A stretch of 64,000 nucleotides of DNA from CAILUG01 sp038125665 (lineage in GTDB: Bacteria; Pseudomonadota; Gammaproteobacteria; Pseudomonadales; Pseudohongiellaceae), in NCBI GenBank assembly GCA_038125665.1, contig JAYPEI010000003.1, positions 62,001 through 126,000 on the forward strand. Reading direction: 5' to 3'. This document shows, one piece after another, positions 1 through 8,184 of this stretch. Within the stretch, counting starts at the first letter, position 1; each line of letters begins with the position of its first letter. Made by a program: the position numbers and the translations under genes. The notes under the pieces were generated by a model, which was given only the letters and a program-made list of their open reading frames with translations, ran no database searches and was not told the origin of the DNA.

Positions 1-1004
1 TTTAGTTTTATTTCCCTGATTTCGCTCTCTACCATATAGAGACCGTATTCTGAACTATCAAAAAGTAACATCGTTTTAGGTCTTAACCGAATGATTTGTC
101 GGCAAAGCTCTGACCCTATTGATCCTCCAGCTCCAGTAATCATGACAACATTATTGTGTACACAAGCTCCCATAAGGTGAGCATCGGGTGGGACAATATC
201 TCTTCCTAACAGATCTTCAATATCAATATCTCGAATTTCATCAACACGGACTTTACCCGAGAGTAAATCGTAAATATCCGGCACTGTTTTCACATGGATA
301 GGATAGTGCTCCAGATAATTGAGTATTTGCTTTCTTTCAGCGTAAGTCGCTGAGGGGATGGCTAACAAAATTTGTCTTACAGAATAGGTGTCGATAAGAT
401 ATCTCAAGGCACTTGGGGAAAGTACCTGAATTCCATTTACAGTACTACCTACCAGAGCCTCGGAATCGTCCAGAAATCCTACTGGGATGTACTGATCACC
501 ATTAGTTAACGCTGCAGCAAGCTGCATACCTGAACTACCAGCTCCATAAATGATCACCGGTTCGCGTGGGCGAAAGCTATGTATCATATTTTGCATCATC
601 AACTTAGCAAAAAAGCGAGATCCTCCAACACTGAGCAACCCTATCATAAAAAATACTAATAAGCCTTGCGCTGGAAAATGGAGATCATCAACAGCACTAA
701 CTACTAGCGCAATTAAAGCTGTACTGATCAACATAGATTTTGTCAGTACCACACTGCTTTGAAGCCCCATATATAAAATTACGGAACGGTACAGGCCAGC
801 AAAGTAAAAAATGAGTACTGTGCTAAAAGAAAACAAGGCAAAGAGAAATACTGTGCTTGCAGTAGCATTCGATGAATACTCAAAGTAATCTGGATTTACT
901 AATATTACTGCAAGCCAGAGCCCAGCCATGCAAAATGAGCCATCCATAAGCATCAGCATGACACTTTTTAGTGTCTTCGGGATAGTGAAGGAATTATTCT
1001 TCAT
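1..1004 (-). CDS. WbpM/FlaA1/CapD-like nucleotide-sugar 4,6-dehydratase, 3' part cut by window edge
   Basis: The minus strand reads open from an ATG at 1004 down to base 1, giving 334 codons of a protein that continues outside the window. The N-terminal part has four hydrophobic segments in roughly the first 125 residues. A first Rossmann-like domain follows (VIIYGAGSSGMQLA at about residue 157), then a second with the SDR nucleotide motif ITGAGGSIGSEL at about residue 290. This order, membrane anchor plus two nucleotide-binding domains, is that of the long WbpM/PglF/CapD family, which dehydrate UDP-GlcNAc-type sugars for O-antigen or capsule synthesis at the inner membrane. The catalytic part lies off the edge, so the exact substrate cannot be read. 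It sits directly downstream of a WbpL/WecA-like transferase, the usual partner. Confidence 0.9.
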   Translation of the reverse strand, partial: MKNNSFTIPKTLKSVMLMLMDGSFCMAGLWLAVILVNPDYFEYSSNATASTVFLFALFSFSTVLIFYFAGLYRSVILYMGLQSSVVLTKSMLISTALIALVVSAVDDLHFPAQGLLVFFMIGLLSVGGSRFFAKLMMQNMIHSFRPREPVIIYGAGSSGMQLAAALTNGDQYIPVGFLDDSEALVGSTVNGIQVLSPSALRYLIDTYSVRQILLAIPSATYAERKQILNYLEHYPIHVKTVPDIYDLLSGKVRVDEIRDIDIEDLLGRDIVPPDAHLMGACVHNNVVMITGAGGSIGSELCRQIIRLRPKTMLLFDSSEYGLYMVESEIREIKL

Positions 1005-1092
1005 ACGAGAGTCCCCAATTCATGCTTAACCAGGCAAGTTACTTTGCTCCTGAAAAAAAATTTCAGTAGATTCTCCAAAGCACTATAGCTGC

Positions 1093-2097
1093 CTAAACCA
1101 ATCGTCTGCGTAGTTTGTAGACGGCAAACAATAATGGTAGATAAGCTATTAAAGTCAACCATAGTCCTGGAGCTAAACCTTGCTCAGTTAATATAGCTAA
1201 AGGTAACAACCACATACAATTAAGAGTAGTATACAGGAATACTACTAAGGAGTGACGTTTTAATTTCACTGCAAGAAGTTGGTAAAGATGTGTTTTATGC
1301 CCGTGATACCAGGGATCACCATTATTAAAACGCATCAATAAAGTAACTGAAGCATCAGAAATGAATAATGAGAGTAATATCAGTACCGTGTAAAGCTGTA
1401 ACAAGCCGTAGGCTACCAACCACAGACCCAATGCTGGTATTAGTGCCCCTAAAAATTGACTGCCAGCGTCACCCATAAATACTTTTGCTGGGAACCAATT
1501 TCCTATAAGAAATGGCACTAGCACCACAATAATCAACTGCAGAGGAAAAGCCTTATCGCCGGGTAAATCCCCTAATAAATAATAGCCGCTAGTAACAAAT
1601 AAAGCCTGCATTACCGCAAGCCCATCAATACCATCCATAAAATTGTTGAGATTAACCAACCATAACAATCCCAACGCAAGTAAGAAATACCAGACAGCTT
1701 GTGGTAATCCTGTAAACATAGAAGGAAGCACAGCACCCGGCAGTGAGTAAATTAAAAGTCCTATACTAATAATCTGTAAACTAAGTCTTAAAATAATACT
1801 CTGTGGCTTGAAATCATCAATACAGCCCATCACGCTGAGAAGCAACAACGCAAGTAAAAGGCTATACCAATTGGTTAAAGTCTCTTGGGAAAAATCCCGA
1901 GATATAAGCCAGCAAAGCGTACCGAGAATAAAAATAAGAGCAAAAGCAATACCTACTCCGGTTGGAGTCTTTTTTTTGTGAGAACTACGATCAACAGGTT
2001 CATCATATAATCTGACAACTCTAGCTAATAATGGCCAAATAGAAGTTAGCACTACGCTAGCAAAAAAACTCAACAGGATTAGAAAAAGATTACTCAT
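1093..2097 (-). CDS. WbpL/WecA-like undecaprenyl-phosphate sugar-1-phosphate transferase
   Basis: Polytopic membrane protein of the MraY/WecA superfamily with about ten hydrophobic segments. Family signatures are visible: NNFMDGIDGLA (the Mg-binding NxxNxxDGxDGL-type loop), VFMGDAGSQFLG, and the C-terminal HKTHLYQLL loop. The family transfers a sugar-1-phosphate from a UDP-sugar to undecaprenyl phosphate, the first membrane step in O-antigen or capsule synthesis. The start is uncertain. The open frame extends to a TTG at 2166, with ATGs at 2124 and 2097; I chose 2097 because the family normally begins directly with the first membrane helix, but none has a convincing ribosome site. The 88-nt gap to the WbpM-like gene suggests co-transcription. 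Which sugar is used is not determinable. Confidence 0.88.
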   Translation of the reverse strand: MSNLFLILLSFFASVVLTSIWPLLARVVRLYDEPVDRSSHKKKTPTGVGIAFALIFILGTLCWLISRDFSQETLTNWYSLLLALLLLSVMGCIDDFKPQSIILRLSLQIISIGLLIYSLPGAVLPSMFTGLPQAVWYFLLALGLLWLVNLNNFMDGIDGLAVMQALFVTSGYYLLGDLPGDKAFPLQLIIVVLVPFLIGNWFPAKVFMGDAGSQFLGALIPALGLWLVAYGLLQLYTVLILLSLFISDASVTLLMRFNNGDPWYHGHKTHLYQLLAVKLKRHSLVVFLYTTLNCMWLLPLAILTEQGLAPGLWLTLIAYLPLLFAVYKLRRRLV

Positions 2098-2166
2098 TAC
2101 AGTTCGCTTGTTATTGCCAGACATACCTAAGAATTCTACAAAGTTTAAGGGCTTAGTAGAAGACAA

Positions 2167-2691
2167 GAGTCAAATACTTTCCTTGTTATTTTCTTTCTTA
2201 AAAATATCTACAATACTAATCTGAGTACTCCAGATGGAAATCACTCGCGATCACAAACTGCAGCAGCTTTCCTCAATCGAATACACTCACTATTAACTTT
2301 GATAACAGCAAATACTATTCCCTTCAATTTCTGAAATTGATCGAGATTCAAAAAGGACAATTTTTATTTGAATACTGAACTTTCAGTTTAGTAGGACTTA
2401 GCCATTTTCCAAGTAAATACTATGAAATTTCTTCAGCTGAGACAGAATTAAAATGTTTTCAGTAGCTGTATTTAAATTAGACAAATTATTTGCATGTTGA
2501 AGTAAAACGCACAACTAGAGAATTCTCAACAATGAAATTAGTAAACAAAAAAAATTCAATCAAAAAAAAACTGAATAGCTTTCCAACACTTATAATAGCT
2601 TAGCTGAAATTGATAGTTGCAAAAGCCTAAAAGGATACAAATTTAACAAATGAGCGTAGAATAAATATCACTTATTGCTAAATTATAGCTG
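2167..2691. other. AT-rich intergenic stretch
   Basis: About 525 bases without a credible gene between pyrF and the WbpL-like gene. It is markedly AT-rich and has several A tracts (for example around 2547-2573). On the minus strand it must hold the 3' end of the pyrF transcript and any promoter for the polysaccharide genes. A short AT-rich inverted repeat followed by T residues (minus strand, roughly 2545-2577) could be a weak terminator, but the stem is only about 5 bp. No tRNA, repeat or mobile-element end was seen. Confidence 0.5.
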
Positions 2692-3417
2692 CTAATTAGA
2701 AATTTCTTGAAGAATTTTTACAAGGCTCTTCATTGGGTTTTTCGTTTGAGTAATAGGCCTACCGATAACTAAATAAGAGGAGCCATCAAGAAATGCTTGT
2801 TTAGGTGTAGTAATTCTTTGTTGGTCTCCTGCGGGACTACCTGCAGGACGAATCCCTGGAGTTACAAGAATAAACTCTTTGCCAGTAACAGCTCTTAACT
2901 GCCTAACTTCTTTAGCAGAACAAACTACACCGTGCACACCACAATCCTTGGATAACTGAGTTAAAGCAAGCACCTGTTCCTCTAAAGTGCGAGTAACTCC
3001 TAATTCTTTCAGATCAGAATTTACCATGCTCGTCAGCACAGTTACAGCAGTAAGAAGAGTCTCACTCTCAGCAACTGACTGAACAGCGGCTTTTAACATC
3101 TGTCGCCCCCCACTGGCATGCACATTCACCATCCAAACGCCTAATTCAACTGCAGCCTGAACAGCTTTAGCTACTGTATTTGGAATATCGTGGAATTTAA
3201 GATCTAAAAAAATACTATGCCCTTCTGACTGTAGTTCTTTCACTATTGATGGACCACATCTTGTAAACAGCTCCTTACCGATTTTTAAATGACATTGCGA
3301 TGGGTCTAGCTGATCAGCCATACGCTTAGCATCGGTAGCATTGTCATAATCTAGAGCTACTATGATTCTTACTCTATCAGGATAAAGAGTTGATGAGGGT
3401 TTATTATTTTTTTGCAT
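2692..3417 (-). CDS. pyrF: Orotidine 5'-phosphate decarboxylase
   Basis: Catalyses OMP to UMP plus CO2, the last step of de novo pyrimidine synthesis, in the cytoplasm. The TIM-barrel enzyme shows the diagnostic active-site segment LDLKFHDIPNT with the catalytic Lys and Asp, an early VALDY strand carrying the first Asp, and the phosphate-binding VTPGIRP segment near the C terminus. From the ATG at 3417 the product is 241 residues, close to the usual 230-240. The frame is open further to a TTG at 3456, but those 13 extra residues are not family-like and have no ribosome site. It follows lapB after about 48 nt on the same strand, as in other gammaproteobacteria (lapA-lapB-pyrF), so co-transcription is likely. 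Confidence 0.96.
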   Translation of the reverse strand: MQKNNKPSSTLYPDRVRIIVALDYDNATDAKRMADQLDPSQCHLKIGKELFTRCGPSIVKELQSEGHSIFLDLKFHDIPNTVAKAVQAAVELGVWMVNVHASGGRQMLKAAVQSVAESETLLTAVTVLTSMVNSDLKELGVTRTLEEQVLALTQLSKDCGVHGVVCSAKEVRQLRAVTGKEFILVTPGIRPAGSPAGDQQRITTPKQAFLDGSSYLVIGRPITQTKNPMKSLVKILQEISN

Positions 3418-3465
3418 ATAACTTGTCCGAACTTCATCAAAAATGAAATTATTCAACTTAATTCA

Positions 3466-4692
3466 CTAATAACAACGAATGGGAGAAACTAGTCCCCAAC
3501 TTGAACAACCTGGGCAGCACCAATGAATATTCTTTAATTCAAATCCACAGTGTTCACAACGAAACTGCGTAGTGTCCGTGAGTATTGTGTTTAAAAGTAG
3601 TATGCTTTCTCTTAGCAATTCACTCTCTAAGACAAAATCAACAGAAGTTCTATCACGAACATTAGTCTCATAATTTTTCGGAGAGCTTCTAACGGCAATT
3701 AGTTTTTCAATAGCTACTTTTAAAAGAGGCAAAGCAGGTTTATCCGACATTAGTTGTAGCAACTGAGTTACTTCAACTTTCGACTGCGGTAATTGAACAT
3801 AAGTACAATGTTTTAGAAGTTCTTCACGAAGCTCTGGGAAAAGCTCTCCAAGATCATCATATTGTCTAGATTGTTCCGCAGTAATCAATAGGGTGAGGTC
3901 CATATCTAATTTAAGTGCTAATCGCCAGCTTGCAAGAAAAGCCATTTTATCACCAGACAGTGTTGCTAACTGCATTCGTAACTGAAATACTCTAATATTG
4001 GTTCCTAAATAATTTTCAGCTTCTTCAAGAAATGTACTAGCCTCTATCAATTTCTTTTGGGAAATCGCAATCTCTGCTAATTCACAATAGAAATGTGACA
4101 GTTGTAATTGTACTTTCTGGCTCTCACCAACTGCTAGCAACTTTAATAGCTCCTTGGCTTCCACTATTGCCTTAGCCCATTCTTTCTCTTTCTGATACAC
4201 CAGAATTGACAGCTGTAATACTTGTAATTTGTTTGCTATCTTAGATGGGCGAATCTCAGCTAATTGTTGCTCTGCTCGATCGAACAACCCCCCTGCCAAA
4301 TAAGAACGACTTAGTTCCAATTCAAGTACCACTCTTTGTTTTTTTGTAAGTGTCTTTCCTTTTAGAATTTTCTCAAAATGAGCAATTGAGGCATCCACCT
4401 TTCCACGCCTTCTAAGCAATCTACCCAATGCAAGAAATGTGTCGAACGTATTTGCCGTGAATTCCAGATTGGCTATAAATATATCCACAGCTTCATCTGG
4501 CTCATCATTCAATAAATAGTTAATACCTTCAAAATAATCATATTTGTGTATTCGTTCTCTACGAGCCAAGCTACTTAAATGTGCAAAGAAACCAAGCCCC
4601 CAAGAAATTAACAGCAGTAGTAAAATGAAGAGTAAGTCAAGGTTTGATTGATAATGAAAGATTTCAATTATTTTTATTAATTCAGCTTTCAC
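3466..4692 (-). CDS. lapB: Lipopolysaccharide assembly protein B (TPR plus rubredoxin-like zinc ribbon)
   Basis: Inner-membrane anchored TPR protein (YciM). In E. coli LapB controls turnover of LpxC by FtsH and so balances LPS against phospholipid. Seen here: one N-terminal membrane segment (about residues 17-37), a long helical TPR region, and a C-terminal rubredoxin-like metal knuckle with CEHC and CCPGC pairs near residues 379-396. Length is 408, versus about 389 in E. coli. The start is GTG at 4692, whose G is also the last base of the lapA TAG stop, so the two genes are translationally coupled. The lapA-lapB-pyrF order is conserved in the class. Confidence 0.95.
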   Translation of the reverse strand: MKAELIKIIEIFHYQSNLDLLFILLLLLISWGLGFFAHLSSLARRERIHKYDYFEGINYLLNDEPDEAVDIFIANLEFTANTFDTFLALGRLLRRRGKVDASIAHFEKILKGKTLTKKQRVVLELELSRSYLAGGLFDRAEQQLAEIRPSKIANKLQVLQLSILVYQKEKEWAKAIVEAKELLKLLAVGESQKVQLQLSHFYCELAEIAISQKKLIEASTFLEEAENYLGTNIRVFQLRMQLATLSGDKMAFLASWRLALKLDMDLTLLITAEQSRQYDDLGELFPELREELLKHCTYVQLPQSKVEVTQLLQLMSDKPALPLLKVAIEKLIAVRSSPKNYETNVRDRTSVDFVLESELLRESILLLNTILTDTTQFRCEHCGFELKNIHWCCPGCSSWGLVSPIRCY

Positions 4693-5036
4693 TAGTAACG
4701 TTCCGAAATATTATTTTGGTAGCCGTCTTTCTCATTTTTTTCTACAACCATCTTCCTGAAATTTGCATTTTCAATTTCTGCAAAATTTAATTTTCGTTGA
4801 AGTTCACGACATTTTCTTTTTAGGAGTATGTTTGTACCAAAACCAGAGAAAAAAATGGCACCAACTAATATGCCAGCAGATAGCATAATCCCAAGGTGGA
4901 GTCCGAAAGGAAGAACTCCTAGAAATGAAAAAGGCCACACCACCAGGAGAGTTGGATTATATTGAAGAAAAAGATAACCAAACACGAGGACCCCAGTTGA
5001 AAATATGACCTTCAATGGGGTAACTAGTTTATTCAT
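4692..5036 (-). CDS. lapA: Lipopolysaccharide assembly protein A (DUF1049)
   Basis: Small inner-membrane protein (YciS/LapA) of 114 residues with two membrane segments (about 10-30 and 44-66) and a charged cytoplasmic C-terminal helix containing the typical run of Arg, Lys and Glu. LapA works with LapB in LPS homeostasis. It starts at an ATG 14 nt downstream of ihfB and its stop overlaps the lapB GTG by one base. Family assignment rests on topology, length and position beside lapB and ihfB; the sequence itself is poorly conserved in this family. Confidence 0.87.
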   Translation of the reverse strand: MNKLVTPLKVIFSTGVLVFGYLFLQYNPTLLVVWPFSFLGVLPFGLHLGIMLSAGILVGAIFFSGFGTNILLKRKCRELQRKLNFAEIENANFRKMVVEKNEKDGYQNNISERY

Positions 5037-5050
5037 GAACTCACTCTAAA

Positions 5051-5401
5051 CTATATTGAGTTATCGTCCTCGTATACGGATGAATCTGCTCTTGAGGATT
5101 GTTGGCCATCACCATGCAGTAGACTAAGGTTTACCCGATCACGTAACTCTTTACCCGGCTTGAAGTGAGGGACATATTTTCCCGTTAGCTCCACAGGATC
5201 ACCAGTTTTAGGGTTACGACCAACACGTGGTGCACGGTAATGTAGCGAAAAACTCCCAAATCCACGAATCTCTATCCGACCACCATCTGCCAGTACATCC
5301 GACATGTAATTAATCATGGATTTTACTGCGAGTTCGATATCTTTGGCTGATAGCTGAGTATGCTTAGCCGCAATATGTTCTATTAATTCTGATTTTGTCA
5401 T
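5051..5401 (-). CDS. ihfB: Integration host factor beta subunit
   Basis: DNA-bending HU/IHF-family protein that pairs with IHF-alpha and recognises specific sites during transcription, recombination and replication. The sequence carries the family body: an N-terminal helical dimerisation part (MTKSELIEHIA), RIEIRGFGSFS, then the minor-groove arm RNPKTGDPV with the intercalating Pro, and a C-terminal helix FKPGKELRDRVN. Beta rather than alpha is indicated by the N terminus and by its position directly after rpsA. The product is 116 residues; E. coli has 94, and the extra length is a polar, serine- and acid-rich tail of unknown role. Confidence 0.96.
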   Translation of the reverse strand: MTKSELIEHIAAKHTQLSAKDIELAVKSMINYMSDVLADGGRIEIRGFGSFSLHYRAPRVGRNPKTGDPVELTGKYVPHFKPGKELRDRVNLSLLHGDGQQSSRADSSVYEDDNSI

Positions 5402-5469
5402 CAGTCCACCTGCACAGTTTTTTAAGCTTTTCTTCGATTCAATACATTAGCAAATAAACAATTTCGATC

Positions 5470-5506
5470 TAAACGAGGCTATTAGCTAAGCCATTAGCCC
5501 CGTTTA
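5470..5506 (-). promoter_or_regulatory. Long stem-loop between rpsA and ihfB
   Basis: Arms at 5470-5481 and 5495-5506 pair over 12 bp with a single G-U wobble when read as RNA on the minus strand, around a 13-nt loop. The T tract after it is only three bases, so it is a poor intrinsic terminator. More likely it is an RNA-processing or 3'-protecting hairpin at the end of rpsA mRNA that lets some transcription continue to ihfB. Seen directly; function inferred. Confidence 0.5.
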
Positions 5507-5512
5507 TTCAAC

Positions 5513-7225
5513 TTACTCTTGGCTCATTTGAGCTTTGATAAGATCACCAACAGTAGCTGGAGCTACTCCAGAGATCTTGTTAAGCTCTTTCAGAGAATCT
5601 TTCTCTTCCTCAATTTCCTTCGCTTTGATCGATAGAGTCAAAACGCGGTTCTTACGATCAATGTTTGTAATCATAAGTTCAAGTTCTTGACCTTCGTTGA
5701 GAACTGTTTTTGCATCTTCAACACGATCACGGCTAATCTCAGACACTTTTAAAGTACCCTCAACCCCTTCAACAAGTGTAATTATCGCTTCTTTGGCATC
5801 AATCGACTTAACTACTCCCGATACGAATGCTCCTTTATCATACTGACTAGTATAGTTCATGAATGGATCACCAGTAAGTTGCTTTATACCTAGCGAGATG
5901 CGCTCACGCTCAGAATCAATAGATAAAATCACAGTTTCTAGTTTATCGCCCTTTGTATATTCACGAACTGCCGATTCACCTGGTTCATCCCAACTAATAT
6001 CTGACAAGTGAACTAAACCATCTATATCACCATCAAGACCGATAAATATACCAAAGTCAGTGATCGATTTAATATTTCCTTCGATACGGTCGCCTTTCTG
6101 ATGTTTCTCAGCAAACAGATCCCAAGGATTCTGTTGGCACTGTTTCAGGCCTAAGGAAATACGACGACGCTCTTGATCGATATCTAAAATCATGACATCA
6201 ACCTCATCGCCAAGTTGGACGATTTTTGAAGGATGAATATTTTTGTTTGTCCAGTCCATTTCTGAAACGTGGACAAGACCTTCAACGCCTTCTTCGATTT
6301 CTGCAAAGCAACCGTAGTCAGTCAGGTTAGTGATTACTGCTTTAACTTTGGCTCCTTCAGGGTAGCGATTTTTAATTTCTACCCAAGGATCTGCACCTAA
6401 TTGTTTCAAACCAAGTGAAACGCGATTACGTTCACGATCGAACTTCAATACCTTAACGTCAATTTCTTGGCCAACGGCAACAATCTCACTAGGATGTTTG
6501 ATGCGTTTCCAGGACATATCCGTTATGTGTAACAGACCATCTACACCACCAAGGTCGACGAAGGCACCATAATCAGTCAAATTTTTCACAATACCTTTTA
6601 CTTGTTGACCTTCTTGCAGATTAGCAAGCAACTCATCACGCTCAGCAGTATTAACGGTTTCTAGCACTGCTCGACGAGACACGACTACGTTATTTCTTTT
6701 CTGATCTAATTTGATAAGTTTGAATTCTAGTTCTTTGCCCTCTAGATGAGTGGTATCACGAATTGGACGAACATCAACCAAAGAACCTGGCAAGAATGCG
6801 CGAATTGTATTCACATCGACTGTGAAACCACCTTTAACTTTGCCATTTATGACGCCAATTACAGCAGCATCTTTTTCAAATGCATCCTCAAGAATTAGCC
6901 AAGTCTCTGCGCGTTTAGCTTTTTCGCGAGATAACTTTGTCTCACCAAAGCCATCTTCAACAGCATCTAGGGCTACTTTAACGGAATCGCCAACTTCAAG
7001 AGAGAACTCTCCGCTCTCATTTAAAAATTCTTTTTTGTCAATAACACCTTCGGATTTTAGTCCAGCATCAACTGTGACCCAATCATCATCAACTGCTGTA
7101 ATGATACCTGTAACAATCGAACCATTTTGCATGTCAAGATCTGTACAGCTCTGTTCAAAAAGTTCAGCAAAACTTTCAATTCCTAAAGTTAGATCGTCGT
7201 TCGAAGTGTTTAAAGAGTCGCTCAT
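5513..7225 (-). CDS. rpsA: 30S ribosomal protein S1
   Basis: RNA-binding ribosomal protein that brings mRNA to the 30S subunit. It consists of six S1 (OB-fold) repeats; successive repeats are recognisable by their recurring cores such as NLTDYGAFVDLGGVDGLLHI, NLTDYGCFAEI and SITDFGIFIGLDGDIDGL, each ending in a VSLGLKQ- or ISLGLKQ-like strand. I place the start at the ATG at 7225 (570 residues, normal is about 557), with an AGGA ribosome site ten bases upstream. The open frame continues to a GTG at 7384, but the 53 extra residues are leader sequence and unlike any S1. The gene follows cmk by 257 nt, the usual order, and ends 111 nt before ihfB. Confidence 0.96.
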   Translation of the reverse strand: MSDSLNTSNDDLTLGIESFAELFEQSCTDLDMQNGSIVTGIITAVDDDWVTVDAGLKSEGVIDKKEFLNESGEFSLEVGDSVKVALDAVEDGFGETKLSREKAKRAETWLILEDAFEKDAAVIGVINGKVKGGFTVDVNTIRAFLPGSLVDVRPIRDTTHLEGKELEFKLIKLDQKRNNVVVSRRAVLETVNTAERDELLANLQEGQQVKGIVKNLTDYGAFVDLGGVDGLLHITDMSWKRIKHPSEIVAVGQEIDVKVLKFDRERNRVSLGLKQLGADPWVEIKNRYPEGAKVKAVITNLTDYGCFAEIEEGVEGLVHVSEMDWTNKNIHPSKIVQLGDEVDVMILDIDQERRRISLGLKQCQQNPWDLFAEKHQKGDRIEGNIKSITDFGIFIGLDGDIDGLVHLSDISWDEPGESAVREYTKGDKLETVILSIDSERERISLGIKQLTGDPFMNYTSQYDKGAFVSGVVKSIDAKEAIITLVEGVEGTLKVSEISRDRVEDAKTVLNEGQELELMITNIDRKNRVLTLSIKAKEIEEEKDSLKELNKISGVAPATVGDLIKAQMSQE

Positions 7226-7482
7226 AATTTTTCGTTCCTGTGCAGCTTTAGCTGCTTGCAGTCCAGTTCCTACGTTGGTTAGGTGAATAGACTCTCTCAT
7301 AACTGGGTGAGAGAGGATCTGTTTTTTCCAAACTATCGTTGAAAGAATTTTTTTTGGTGCTGATATAATTTCTATAGAAGTCACTAATTATGAAGTGCTA
7401 ATACACAATTTTGTGAAATATCTAAAGCCTGGTTCAATATGAAACTAAATCGCAAATTAACATCGAGCATGTCTGGATTTTT
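7226..7482 (-). promoter_or_regulatory. rpsA leader with hairpins, probable S1 autoregulation region
   Basis: The 257-nt cmk-rpsA interval holds two perfect inverted repeats on the rpsA transcript: 7292-7299 with 7308-7315 (8 bp, 8-nt loop) and 7242-7246 with 7251-7255 (5 bp, 4-nt loop), the second just upstream of the AGGA ribosome site. In E. coli the rpsA leader folds into successive hairpins that let S1 repress its own translation; the same kind of layout is visible here. AT-rich -10-like hexamers occur at several places, and I could not single out one promoter. Confidence 0.5.
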
Positions 7483-8184
7483 TTAGCCAGTCTCTAGGCC
7501 GAGCTCATTTACCCGTTTTAGGACCAATTCTAAGACTTGATCAGCTGTCAAAGTATCTGTCTGAACAATCCAAGCATCTTGCGCCTCCATTAATGGGGAC
7601 GCTTTACGATCACGATCGCGACGATCCCGATCCTCCTGCTGATGTATAAGCTGATCGATATTAACATTAACTCCCTTATTTATCAACTGCTTATATCGTC
7701 TCTCTGAGCGTGTCCAAGCCGAGGCAGCCAGGAAAACTTTGAGTGTCGCCTCAGGAAAGACTACTGTTCCCATATCACGTCCATCTGCTACTAGACCGGG
7801 CATCTTTTTAAATGCCCGCTGACGTCCTAACAAAATACGCCTAAGCTCTGGAATAACGGCTATTTTTGATGCGAGCAACCCCGTTTCTTCAAGACGAATT
7901 TCACTAGTAATATCAATACGTTGGCCGCTCAAATCTATTACCTCTACAGAGCCTTCTTCCTTTTCTCCGAAGTACATCTTTAATTTCTCTGTATGTTGGC
8001 ATATCCCTGGTATATCATAAAATCTTATACCTGCAATTTGGGCTGTATATCCAATAACTCGATATAGAGCTCCACTATCCAATAAGAACCAACCAAGTGC
8101 CTTACTCAAAGATTTGGCAAGTGTTCCTTTTCCTGTACCGCTAGGTCCATCAATCGTGATGACAGGTATATCGTTTATATTCAT
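7483..8184 (-). CDS. cmk: Cytidylate kinase
   Basis: Phosphorylates CMP and dCMP with ATP, feeding CTP/dCTP pools. The P-loop GPSGTGKGT lies at residues 13-21; DSGALYR (nucleotide-binding) and DGRDMGTVVFP follow as in the family, and the arginine-rich lid DRDRRDRDR is present near residue 190. At 233 residues it has the normal length. The ATG at 8184 overlaps the aroA stop in an ATGA arrangement, so translation is coupled to aroA. Order aroA-cmk-rpsA is conserved in gammaproteobacteria. Confidence 0.97.
   Translation of the reverse strand: MNINDIPVITIDGPSGTGKGTLAKSLSKALGWFLLDSGALYRVIGYTAQIAGIRFYDIPGICQHTEKLKMYFGEKEEGSVEVIDLSGQRIDITSEIRLEETGLLASKIAVIPELRRILLGRQRAFKKMPGLVADGRDMGTVVFPEATLKVFLAASAWTRSERRYKQLINKGVNVNIDQLIHQQEDRDRRDRDRKASPLMEAQDAWIVQTDTLTADQVLELVLKRVNELGLETG

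Noticed and set aside
2521..2580. A-tract region as an intrinsic terminator or bent-DNA element
   Set aside because: Stem of about 5 bp made mostly of A-T pairs; too weak to call.
6750..7286. 178-codon ORF antisense to rpsA
   Set aside because: Lies entirely opposite the strongly supported S1 reading frame; a codon-bias shadow.
7226..7384. 53-residue N-terminal extension of S1
   Set aside because: GTG start without family similarity; the ATG at 7225 has a good ribosome site and the leader has RNA hairpins.
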